From assembly GCA_947179485.1 (NCBI GenBank), contig OX359249.1, positions 11,408,001 through 11,472,000 on the forward strand: a stretch of 64,000 bases of DNA. Direction: 5' to 3'. Each line of letters begins with the position of its first letter. The stretch's first letter is position 1. A program made the translations under genes and the position numbers. The DNA comes from Allacma fusca. Taxonomy: Eukaryota; Arthropoda; Collembola; Symphypleona; Sminthuridae. Below are positions 15,801 through 27,386 of the stretch, in pieces. The notes under the pieces were generated by a model, which made no database searches, was not told the DNA's origin, and worked only from the letters and a program-made list of their open reading frames with translations.

Positions 15801-18800
15801 CCTTCCACAAGTTGTGGTTCAAGTTTCCTGTCCAAACTGAACACAACATTTCAAGTAGTTTTTCGTGAGAAAAAGTGCCTGGGATGGCTGAGCCAACAGA
15901 AAAACGATTAGTGCCGAAACGATAGAAATCAGAGGAAAGAGCTTGACACGTCCAAGGGCTTGAGAGTAACAATAGTTGCATCTTTAGCACCTAAAGTGGT
16001 CAAATGTGATTGATCTTCGTGGCACTTTCCAGTCCGTTTTTCGATACCGGTAATAGAAATAATAGAGAAGTGAGCGGGCTCTTGACAAGTAGAAGGGAAT
16101 GAGGCTAAAGACTGTAAACAATTAAGTAGTCGAGTGAGTGGCATGGACTTGAGTGTGTCATTCCCTGGCAACTCGAACCCGGAGTTGTAGTGACAGGCTC
16201 AAGAGGTTAGTTTGTCTGTCATGGTGAATTTGAGCAAATTGAGCATACCGTTAAACAAGGGAAGATGCCCGACCGACATGTCTCTCACTCAGTCTATGAA
16301 AGGGGGTGCCCGTGTTAAGAGTTCTTTAATCGAATCTGAATAGAAAACATGGAGGAAATGAAGTGAAGTTGAATGAAAGGGGTTACAAATCGAGTGTCAA
16401 ACAGTGTTGAGGCGACGACACATTACAGGCACAAAATCTATGTAGAGGACAATAAATGCTCAGCTGAGGACATCCACAATGCCTCCATATCTATCTGTAT
16501 ATGGAGAGTAGACACACACACACACTCACATGTAAACAGTGAACAAGTACAGGGAAAAGACTGAACGACTTGGACGGTGAGGAGAGAGACCACGGTGTGT
16601 ATTCTTTCCAGTGAGTATTTACCAAAGCTTGTAATTTGTCCTGTACCGACAGTCCCGTGCATTACATGTCAATTCATCATCATTATCATCAGAATGATCA
16701 TTACCCTGCTCCAAGTGCTTCCATGTAGGAGCTCCATGTAAATAATTTGTTTCATTCAGGTCCTCACTCTCGTACCTGCAGGTTCCCTCTGAGCACTGCT
16801 CCTTCCTATACCTGGTCCATTATTGGCCCATGTCATGTACATCCATTGAGAGTAACGTAACATTTCCACCATACAATCTAACAAGGGGTGCCCTTTCGAG
16901 CTATTTTGCTACTACCAAATGAAAACACAATAGCACAGCCGCTCCTTCATTATATGCATGTACATCTCTGTCTCTCTCTGTACATCCAGATTCTCAAATC
17001 TCATACGAGCCATGAACATGTAACACGTCTAGTACCAAGGGCATACTGCTTTTTAGTTAGGAGGTACAGTTTACATGGCAAAGCCCTTATTCCCAGTCCT
17101 TATGTAATTATCTGTAAGCCATTCATACCTTTCGCCAGGATTCTATGTACTTTTACAGTTGGCGGGGCCGGACTGGAACTGGAAGTCTGAATGTATTCAT
17201 ATGGAACAATTCAGCTTGATGGGCCGGTCATAAATGTATAAATATCTCATCAGGAGTGAAGGTAGAAAGTTAACCGTATTAATGTAATCCCATTTGGAGA
17301 CTCAATGCTACGTCATCCCTTGTCAGAGAGATCCATCTGACAAGTCGCCCATCTTCAAACAACCAGCCGGACGTATCGGATTTATCCTTTGCTCAAACTC
17401 TAATCGAATCTGAATATGACAACGATTATTAATCCTAATCAGCCCTTATTATCTACTCGGTTAGAATTACCTCCACTTGACCAATTAGTTCACCTTGTCC
17501 CGCCGTCAGCACGTCTTCCTATGAAATGACTCAACCTCCTGGATTTTTTCTAATCCAACTCTCTTCACAAACATTTTTCTCAACAATGAACTTCAATCCA
17601 TCAATAAAGATTAATATTGTAGTAAGCTTGTAACGCCTCTTTGAGCATCAAGTACTTAATGTTACTTATGTGTCGGCTGTGTGGAGTTGGAGCTTGTGGG
17701 ACTCATAGTTTTACCAGTAGCTTCTACTATTATAGTTCCTATTGACAAGGAACAGTGACAGCGTAAAGGTTGACACTGAACGATCCCCGCGCACATCTTT
17801 ATTTATAAGCCGTGCGGGGGCAATTGAGGAGACATAATTAAAAAATTTAATTGAATAGAATTTTCTGTCGCGTCATATCATTTCCATTCCTCCTAAAAGA
17901 GCTTTATAATGTTATCAAATGATCTCCAATGAGTAAATAAATCATGTGTAAATCTGCCCTCCATGGATGAAATTCAAGATGGAGTGTTCATTTGTATTGT
18001 GGAGGGAATGGGCAAGTATCTTGTGAAACTGATACTTCCAGATGAAGTATATGAAACATGATCTGTTTGTTTTATTCAATAAAATATCATTGAGATTTAA
18101 CTTGCCCCGAGACTGGAGTTTATTACCGTTACCTCACATGCTGAGCTCATTGTATCACTGATGTGGTTTGACAATGTTGACAATCCAATATTCATTTCAG
18201 CCTTTGACACAGATAGTTTTACCAACTTTGGTAAGGCTTGGGGTATAATAGCATACCTAAAAGTTATATTTGCATTTAAATATTTATTGCTTTCAAGCAG
18301 ATGTGGCAAATCATCAAAGTACTATCAAGCTCTCCATCTCAACCCAAGGGATGTACAGGTGGGAGTATTAATAGTACAAATATTTCCTTAATGCAGTATC
18401 TCCAGAGCTTGGGGGCCCAAATGCGAATAATGTGTGTGTAACAAACTACGTGTGTACTTGTACAAACACTTCATTTTAATACTTGACGCGTTTAGAGTTT
18501 ATTTACATTTCATCCTCATTACAATAAGATATGATGTGTTTGTTGTTGTGGCAATTTAACTTTCGACAAAAAAACTTGGGAATTCACATCTCTGTACATG
18601 TATTTATGCAGGCGTAGATGTACAAATATAGAACTTGTATATATTCATATGTACATTTAAAGGAAATAATAAAAATTATGGACGTTTTCACTGCTTTTTT
18701 CCTGTAATTATATGTACGAAATCGGGAGTAATTTCTGTTCAATATAATTATGACCCCTCAGAACGTGTCGTACAAAATTATTTTTTCGGATCAATCCTTA

Positions 18801-20632
18801 ACCCTTTAATAGTATTATTTACAAAAGCTATGTTCAAAATCTACAGTTTGTATAATTACCAGGTCATGTTTACTTTTTTTAATTACACTGTTTCGTATAC
18901 ATCATTCCTTCGGACTGTATCTTCTGTAAGAAGAGATGTCAATACATCACAAAATCAACACAATCTATTTACAATGAATGCTTTTGTACCTTGATTAATA
19001 TTTTTATTTGCTACAATTTCGGGTCTCAAATTCTTAGTAAAATTACTGTAATCTATTTGTCTATTACTATTTTAATACAGGCAATATTGTAATTCTGGGC
19101 TGGGTTTTAGCATTAATAATGCTGGAATACAAAATATTGAAATATTTGAAACTAAAGCTTAAATAATATTCTTCTTTGGCTCTTCACTGTAAAATAGTGG
19201 AAATTTAAAGCACTGGCTTTTATTTTATTTGAAGTGTCATGCAATGACTGTTTTGACAAATTGTTACAACTAACTCGTTCTTAATGGAGTGAAGTTAAAT
19301 CATGGGATCAACACTTCAAATTCTAAAGTAAGTTTAGAATAAGTATTTTATGTAAATAATACTAAAATTTGAATCCAATGAGACTGAAACTTCTACGACA
19401 ATTCTAATATTTGAATTGGCATTAGGACCTTTAAAAAAGATTGTGTTTTAAAATTTAAATGGACACAATGTCTATAATAATTTAAGTAAGGAGGCTAATT
19501 TATATACTCAAAGGGACGGCTATGCAGGAAGTAAATATAAAATGTATACAATTGTAAAATTGGTCTGCTTTTGTCTATGTTTTGAAATTAACTGCTGTCA
19601 GCAGCTGAGCAAAGTTTGGAACGGTTATTTGAGCGTCATCAATGCTTTATGTTCCTTTCAGTTCACCCTCTACACTATATTTTACTTTTGGTGTAAAAAT
19701 ACCAGGATAATATCTCCTAATGAAATGTAATTGCTATGGGACATGGTCCAGTTCTTGTTGAAGGCATTTCTTAGAGTGTGAGTGTAAGGGGATGCAATTG
19801 ACACTCAGGTTTGCTTTATTACCGTGAAACTCCAACAATTGACTGCCCTTACGTAGTTTACCCTACAGTTGGGAAGCGGACGTTTGTAGTCTTGCCCTTG
19901 TTGGAAAACAGATGTTCCACTGGATTTTTTCAATTTTTTTATTCATTTGGGTAATTCGGATTTAAAGCTAACAAATACACTGACTTTTTAATACTTTCAA
20001 GTCTTCCTGTATTTTGATACTAATGTGAAACCCTATCCCTACAGGACCTGTATTTATTAAGTATTTCGGATGGTATTCAACACTGGGGCAGTGCAGGTTT
20101 TTTTTATATGGGGAAAATATGAACAATACTTTGTCACATAATTATTTCCCAGTGGGAATGCCTGGGTACATATGGGAAAAAGTTGAGATAGCCTCTTACG
20201 TTACGATATGCTAATACTACGACCGTATACAGTTAATGTTTTGACTATTAAATTTAAATCGTATACTTGAGTTCCTTTCATGAGATTGACCTGGAGAGTG
20301 CGTACATTCAGACTTCCAGCTCACCCAAATGATTAGTATGCTCGGGATGCTCTGTACGGATCCGACACGCTTTTCCTTCTACATGAAATACGTACAACTG
20401 TGGTTAAGACTCTCAGTGTGCTTCCGCAGGTATGAGGAAAGGTCACACGTACATGTTCAGGAGGGTGAAGTCAGTCTCTGGACTAGGAGCACTTTAAAAT
20501 GATTCCTTGGTTTTGGTGTATAGAATGCGTGAGGGTGTATGGGTATGGAATAGTTTCCATATAAAAGAGGGATTCCGGTGAAATTACATGAGATGTTACA
20601 TCCCAATGTCACGGAGTAAAAAAAACAACGGG
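9891..20632. other. intergenic, no supportable gene
   Basis: No gene could be supported. A 173-codon plus-strand open frame at 11,948-12,469 contains a CA microsatellite and has no recognised domain, so I do not call it. Short CA runs occur at 12,204-12,219 and 16,512-16,524. The last part (about 18,000-20,632) lies just past the Gsx stop and should hold its 3' untranslated region. TTTATT (AATAAA on the minus strand) is present at 20,051-20,056 and 19,938-19,943, but I cannot tell which, if either, is the used polyadenylation signal. Confidence 0.55.
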
Positions 20633-21838
20633 TTAATCAACGTTGGTTTCACACTCGGCCTCACTGTGTTCCTCAAAATCTTGTTTTTTGCTGGAAGTGT
20701 CCGCATTGGGGAAGTCATGGTTGCGATTGGTAAATTCGGGATGTCCGTAATCGATGCTCTTTGATGGTGAGATGCTTCTCTCATGGTCCTTATTCTTATT
20801 CCGGGATGAGGAGCAGGTTCGGAGACAACGACACCGGTGATGGAAGTCAGGTGTGGGACCGGATAGACCTGTTGAGGAGGATGAGGTGGTCACGTCAGGC
20901 GTCTCTTCCTTTTTAAATTTGACACGCCGGTTCTGGAACCAAATTTTCACTTGTTTCTCACTCAAGTTTAAGTACGTGGCAATTTCAATGCGTCGGAGTC
21001 GGGACAAGTACATGTTCATTTGGAATTCCCTTTCGAGCTCCAGAAGTTGAGCACTTGTGAAAGCGGTTCTCATCCGCTTCGAACTATTGTTATTGTTACT
21101 GTTGTCTTTACTACTGCTAAGGCTTTCACCACTCTGACTCGGTCCAGTACCACTAGTTGACTCATTAAGGTTAGGATTGCTATCGCAGAGACTATCTCCA
21201 TTGGAGTCATAGTCATCACTCAGGGCTTCATTTGTAGTGTCAAGGATGACATGACTTTTCTTCTCCACTTTGATTCTCTTCAGTTTACTCCCTGTCACAG
21301 TCTCCGACTCACTCTCGGATCTCTTGTTCGGATTGGTCAAGCCGGATTTCCCGGAGTGTGGTGCTTGCGGTTGTTGCTGTGGGACTCGGACGGACTCATG
21401 CAACGGGAAATCCGCCTGGATAGCTGAAGGCAATAGTGGATTAGAGTAGAAAGGCGAGCCGGTGATTCCTGAGAATGGACTGGACCCTATGGGACGAAGG
21501 TAAGGCGATGATGTGAAGAACGGGATGGCCGGATGATGCTGAGGACTCGTTAAGTACCAACAGGAAGGATTTTGAGACCCGTTCGGTGGCTGACACAACC
21601 CACCCGGAATCACAGACTCTCCGAGAGGACCAGCCAAAGAGCTGGAAGAATTTATAACTTGTCCTCCGGGCCCAAGGAGAGGAATCGGGCTGAGAAAATT
21701 AGGAAACCCATGAGCGGAAGGTTGGTAGAAGGAATGGCGAAGTGGTAGGGATTTGAAGCCACCTTTGCTGTCTTCTCTGCCACTGGTGGTCTTACTCTTG
21801 GGCTTAATGAGCGAGTCTACGAAGAATGACCGGGACAT
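20633..21838 (-). CDS. Gsx: GS homeobox (Gsx/ind) ParaHox transcription factor
   Basis: This 401-codon uninterrupted frame encodes a nuclear DNA-binding protein of the Gsx family (vertebrate GSX1/GSX2, fly ind), which patterns intermediate neuroectoderm, mainly as a repressor. The chosen start gives [10 protein letters not shown], the family's hallmark N-terminus; it has A at -3. An in-frame ATG three codons upstream (21,847) is possible, and an in-frame TGA at 21,920-21,922 closes the frame. Residues 13-250 are low-complexity, rich in Ser, Pro and Gly, with a basic patch (LKRIKVEKK, about 186-194), an acidic Ser/Asp stretch, and Ser/Asn repeats before the homeodomain. The homeodomain spans residues 253-312 (20,903-21,082), with WFQNRR in helix 3 and Gln at position 50, and is near-identical to Gsx. 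After it come Ser/Thr repeats, a CRC motif like the CKC of vertebrate GSX tails, a SPSKS motif and an acidic end. The length exceeds vertebrate GSX (about 260-300 residues). No intron is visible. The family assignment is very secure. Confidence 0.96.
   Translation of the reverse strand: MSRSFFVDSLIKPKSKTTSGREDSKGGFKSLPLRHSFYQPSAHGFPNFLSPIPLLGPGGQVINSSSSLAGPLGESVIPGGLCQPPNGSQNPSCWYLTSPQHHPAIPFFTSSPYLRPIGSSPFSGITGSPFYSNPLLPSAIQADFPLHESVRVPQQQPQAPHSGKSGLTNPNKRSESESETVTGSKLKRIKVEKKSHVILDTTNEALSDDYDSNGDSLCDSNPNLNESTSGTGPSQSGESLSSSKDNSNNNNSSKRMRTAFTSAQLLELEREFQMNMYLSRLRRIEIATYLNLSEKQVKIWFQNRRVKFKKEETPDVTTSSSSTGLSGPTPDFHHRCRCLRTCSSSRNKNKDHERSISPSKSIDYGHPEFTNRNHDFPNADTSSKKQDFEEHSEAECETNVD
20903..21082 (-). 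other. Gsx: Gsx homeodomain (60 residues)
   Basis: This is the homeobox within the Gsx frame. Phe8, Trp48, Gln50, Asn51 and Arg53 are present, and helix 2 reads [18 protein letters not shown] as in Gsx proteins. The linker just before it is Ser/Asn-rich. Gln50 and Asn51 predict TAAT-core binding. Confidence 0.96.
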
Positions 21839-24800
21839 GTTGGCCATTCGGAGAGCTTTTATTGTCTCTAGGAAAATTCTAGTATCCAAGGGCTGGTGGT
21901 GGTGAAGACTAGGAGCTCTTCAGACCCGACTTTAGGACATTGCGGATGGTTTTTGACTGTCACCAGTCGACGTTACTGATTTAAAGGGCCAGCCAACCAA
22001 CCAGACAGTCACTCAGTCAACCAGAGATGAGGTGGTTTAGGGTCTATGAGTTGTTCATCTCTCACTATGTACACGTGAGAGTGGAGAGGGTCGGTAGGTT
22101 GAAATGGGATTTAGAATCAACTGCAAACAGACTGGCAATGAACCCCAGAGCCATCCCCTATGTAAATGGGATTGGTTAAGAACAAGTTACCAACAACCCT
22201 ACGAGAGCGAAGCCATCCTTCTCTTGTATCCCCTACTATTATCATCTCGATAATCGACGAATTAAATAATTCACTAATGAATGAATAAAGCTTCAGCAGT
22301 CCCAACTCTCCACTCTACCCATATGTACATACGTATAAATCAAAATACATACGACACAGTCAACTTTGCCATATGCACAAAAGTCCTGTTCCACTCAAGT
22401 GACAAACACTTTTTTTCACACAACCTCCACAAGTCCAAACAATAATAAGAGCCATAGGCCCGAAACTAAAAGGATATTCGCTACAATACTAATAATAAAA
22501 ATAAATCTACCTTCAAATATCAGAAATAAAACAATCAGTAATTTTCTTTCACTAATTTTTCATTTGCTTACGAATACTTGCTTACTACAGATACTTCTAG
22601 ATTTTTGAAGTCTTCTCTTTAATATTAAAAGGAGAGTGTTCCAAACTTGCTGTTTAGGACCTGATGATTACAGATCGTTAGCTGTGGGAAGCTCGGACCT
22701 AACCAAAGCTTGTCATATTATTTTACACGTAATCCTAGAATTATTGGGACCCAATCTCTTCAAAGACTCTGTCTCAGGTGAAAACACAGTGAGTGACCGA
22801 CGGCAGATCAAAGCTAACTGATGGAAATTGATACATACAAGGAGTGTTTGAAGTGGCAACCATTATAAATGTATTTCTTAGAAAGAGCATCAACCCAAGT
22901 AGTTTCCGGGATTAAAATAGACATAATTTCTACGCAAATCTTCAAACATGCAGGGGTAGTTTGAAAAAGGTTTATGAAAAGGAAACGCAAGAAAGTTTCA
23001 CGCCCTCCAAAGGGAAATTTTTTGATGGGGAGCTATAAACCATGCTTTATTAACTTATCTGACACGTTCTTCATTGTATCCTCACAATAACTTGGTTTTA
23101 ACGTGCGTCCCCGAAAGTTCCACGCAAGGGAAAAATATTTAATTGAAATGTCCCCAATGCATATTGAAACGCTATCAAGAAAATTGTCACCTTCGAAGAC
23201 CCATCTCAATGTATTGAGCCCAACATGCTCAATTGAATTATAACTCTATTTATTATCTAACTCGTAATAGTTTATTTATCGCTTAGGCTCCAGTAAAAGT
23301 TTACCCTTTTCAATAACCAAAAGATAAATGGAAGCAGAAGAAAGACAAGACTTGGACGTTCAGGAGTAATAAAAAGACAGACCTTATTCGGCAGACACGC
23401 ACTCACACCATAAGTTCCTCATGACAAAACTGTTTTCAGTTTTCCCTGTGTCTCCAGTTTAGTGGTTTATTCCAGTTTTTCTCATTTCGAGAATTAGCAT
23501 TCAAAAACGCTCGGGACATATACAGAAACACACCTGGTAGGTACAGATACATGGAGTTTCCAAAATAATTTGAGGACCCATCATCAGAGCGCCTGTTGCA
23601 TGCATGCAAAGGCTGAGGGCATCAATTATGCATGACAAAATCACACAGGACTCCAGAATTTCCTGGATTCTCTTACAAAATGTTCTTTTCATGAGCTGTG
23701 TCTCCGTGAGAACGGATAATTTAAGTATAGAATCACACAAATGAAACTAAACTACAAAAATGATCAACTGGACATTTATACCTCTGTACAAGAAGTAAGT
23801 TCGAATTCCCACCGTAAATTCTACAAGTATTTGAATAGTTTTAAAACATTTACATGTAACATTTAAAAGCTAGAAATTTTCCGATACTTATTCCGTTATT
23901 ACTTCTAGAGCATTGAAAAATATGTATCTCATCCAGTATCCACAGGAATAACAACCTATACCTTGTCTATTCATTACTAAATGATGCTCATTTAAAGGAA
24001 CCTATCAAAGTGGAAAACACCTTTAAAAAATTGTGCCCCCTTTTTTGAAGTATAAAAGAGCAATTTTGCTGAGACAAGAAGAAAGGTCTGCTATTAGATA
24101 TTTATACATATATGCCTGATAACGGGAATTGAGTTCCAATGTGAGTTCATTGAAAAGGGATGAGAAAGAGAGTCAAAACATAGGAGTAAGTTAGCAACAC
24201 GTCAAGTTCAATTCTCCATGCTTTCAAATGAGTAAATTCTGACGTGTTTGGGAAATCTAATGAAAATGAGCCATGGAATGGGAGTCTTCATGTACAATAG
24301 TACTCACTCAGTGGATGTTCATTTAGGAGCATCAATCAGGTCAGTTTCCAGCCCTGAGTCACCTTTCACATCTCTCTCTCTCCCTATGATATTAACACAC
24401 ACACCTATTTAGTCCTGTATCTGTATACATGTCATCAAAAGGGAAGTTTGTTCAAGAGCAGCTAGAAGAACCTCGGGTGTTTAAAGCTGCTTTTACTACA
24501 ACTATAAATAATTACTTGTATAGCATTACGGATAGACTCACTTGTATAAAAATAGGTAAGAATGGATATACTTGGAGTGGTACGTATGTATGTATCTGTA
24601 TTTCCCAAACAGGAGCTAGTAATGCTGTAACTACCACTAAAGTTGCTTCCAGTACTATAACAAAGGTTTTAAAGACAGATGCTCAAAGAGCAAAATAATG
24701 AGGATAAAAAAAGATCCGAATAGGGAAAAGGGTATGAATGTCAGACGAAACAATGGATGCGAAAAAGATAGCCCTATTACTTGTAATTTGATCTGACGGA

Positions 24801-27339
24801 ATATTGCATTAGAGTTTAGGAAACAGTACTGGACGCTTCACCCAGCAGTCAACACCATGTTCATCAAACTTGCATTCAAACCAATTCCTGGAGCTCTTCA
24901 GGTTCTTTGTATCCCTATGCTCCCTTCGTACGTTACGTGTGGGCCAGCGTCCGTTCCTTGTGTACATAATTATATACGCATTTAAATTGTATGTACATAT
25001 ATATTTTTTTAAATCCAGATAAATAAGCATATGTGTAGATATATGAGGTGGGGGATCTTCATGCGGAAACCCCGCGTGGAGCTCGATTGTATAATCTTCG
25101 CAACCTATAAAGAATTAGGTAGTTCCCAGTGCGTTATTCTTTTCACAAGCATAAATATAGATAACCCAATAAAATCCAGAATTTTATTGCATTATGCATC
25201 CCATCCCTCATCATCCTCAACGTCTGCATTTGTACTCCTTGGCCTCGCAACGAAATTCTTTGAATAGTAATTTGTTGTGAAAAAATAAATCACAGGATTG
25301 CTACACAACAGGGGCAAATCTGCCCTAAGAGGACAGGCTTGACGAAAATAACCACGAAACCCCAACTAATGCTTCTTCACCGTGCCCAATTTTTGACAGG
25401 TATCAAAACAAATAGTCACTGGGATATTTAACAAAAACAGCATCGTTTTCCTTGACGTTTGTCAGAAACAGAAATTGGATTGAGTAGTTACTGTTCTACT
25501 AATGTCCAGTGCAGGATTCAAACTTTTCCTCGGATCTCCTTTTACAAAATAAAACAACACTTGAAACAAAACCTTGTTGTATAATTTGAAGCACATTTTG
25601 TGTAATTAGTCGGATGGGTACAATTTATTTAATTCTATTATTAATTAATTTTTCGATTAAGTTACATGTACGCTATTGGAATTACCAATTATTTTAGATT
25701 AGGAAGTGAAAGGATCCCGAAGCTATTTGTGTTTGTTTGATTTACTTAAAATTAGATTATTCTTGAAAAATCTATTATTACTACTCTATTGAAGTTAGTG
25801 CTCTCACTCGCATGATTTTCTATGAAATTAAAGGGAAAATTTCATGTGAGTAATAAAGGAAAGGCTCAAATATTTGACGGAAGATTTATTTCAATTTTTT
25901 CTACAAGACAGCAAACTATTGTATATAGAGAGACACGCATATGTTCATACAATCACAGGTTGTAAATTCTTAATGCTGTCTTTATTTTTGAATAACCATG
26001 GTATAATAAGAAAAGGGATGCTGAGCTATATGACTTGCAGTAGTTGATAAATGTGACATTTCAATTCCAACCATAAATTTAATGTTTTTTGAATTTAAGT
26101 TTGTATTGTCACGGATGGCCGCTTATCAGGCTAGATGTGGACAGTGACTTTTGCTATAAGGGTCCTCTTATAAGTGAAGAGCAATTTCTGTATGAATGCA
26201 AAAATACTTTTTGACACTCCCCTTTACTCCGATGTTCATTTGTCTCCTTCTAAGAGCACATGTACATAATTTTACATAGATCTATGTAGCTACTATATGA
26301 AGTAGGCTCTGATACCAGGGACGCCCTAATAAGAACACTATATGGGTGAAAATATTTGGATGCGTTCCCCTTTACATCAACTCTAAATTTACTCCTCAGA
26401 GAAGGGCATGAATCATAACAGTAAAATGTTGCTCTAGTCCAGGATGCCCTTATAGCTACAGGGGACTGTACTGGTCAAAAATACCCTAAGGATTTTAACA
26501 TCACAGAGCATGTGTACTGTAAAACCTGGAGCATGGTCTCGCTTTAAGGACGCGTCCCTTCTAGCACTCAGTCCTAACAATAAATGAGCTGGTGAGCAAG
26601 GGCTTGATTGAGAAGGGAGAAGGAGCCGGATCGTGTGTCATGACACAGCAAAAGTTGGGACAAATTATTTAAGACCAAAACCATCACCCCAGAAAATTCT
26701 TCAAATCTCATGGGGTAAGTGAGCTTTGAAATTGCAAGTATGCACACAGTGGTCATTGGTACATGCATACATTACGTTTGTATAATTAATAGGAGCTTTC
26801 CTGTATCACGCAACTGGTGTATCCCCGGTAATATTACATGAAGGAGAAGATTGGACAACTCAGTGGTGCTGTAGTAACTTTTGCATTATCAGCGTCCATT
26901 AGCTTTTAACGCCGTCCCCTAACCCTCATTAGAGTAACAAGACCAATACAATATTCATTGCCAAGTTGAAAAACCACTCTTAGTTTGACGCTCTGAAACT
27001 AAAACCTGAAATATGCTTCGTAATGGAGAATTTTTAAAAAACGCTACGCTAGAGTCCTCATGCTATCAATATATTAAATACTAATGCATTAAGGAGGGCC
27101 AGGAGTGCCGGGAGAGCCGGGAGCCGCTCGCATCACTATTGTTATTCCAATGATTATCAGGAGATTACAATACAAGTGAATTTTTCCCATAGCTTTTGCT
27201 TTCCTCACAGCACTCCCAAACCCCAATCAGTGTTTCAGTCAGGAGTTACATAATTTTGAAGAGGCGAAAGTGTAATATTTATGAAGGAGCTCTGGCAGAG
27301 GAGTGGGGCAGCAGCTCCATAATTTTCTATGCATGCAAC
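21839..27339. other. Gsx upstream region and intergenic DNA
   Basis: This holds the Gsx 5' untranslated region and promoter, whose exact limits cannot be read; I see no convincing TATA box. A TAAT-rich segment at about 22,253-22,295 has several AATTA/CTAATGA-type homeodomain-like sites about 420 bp before the start codon. The rest is AT-rich DNA with short open frames only, the best being 89 codons at 24,429-24,698 with no recognised motif. Confidence 0.5.
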
Positions 27340-27386
27340 CACACACACACACACACACACACACACAGTCGCACACACACACACAC
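27340..27386. repeat. (CA)n microsatellite
   Basis: A (CA)n run interrupted once by GTCG. A second CA tract lies at 27,749-27,767. Both give false His-Thr repeats in plus-strand frames. Confidence 0.95.

Noticed and set aside
16165..16190. Hairpin with a GGGTTCGAG word on the minus strand
   Set aside because: The stem pairs CAACTC with GAGTTG around CGGGTTC, which does not fit a tRNA T-arm, and no cloverleaf surrounds it.
20853..21050. 65-codon plus-strand frame
   Set aside because: Antisense shadow of the Gsx homeobox.
23795..23815. GTTCGAATTCC, a T-loop-like word suggesting a tRNA
   Set aside because: No acceptor stem, D-arm or anticodon arm could be folded around it.
24429..24698. 89-codon Thr/Lys-rich plus-strand frame
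   Set aside because: Composition looks faintly coding-like, but there is no motif, splice context or neighbour to support it.
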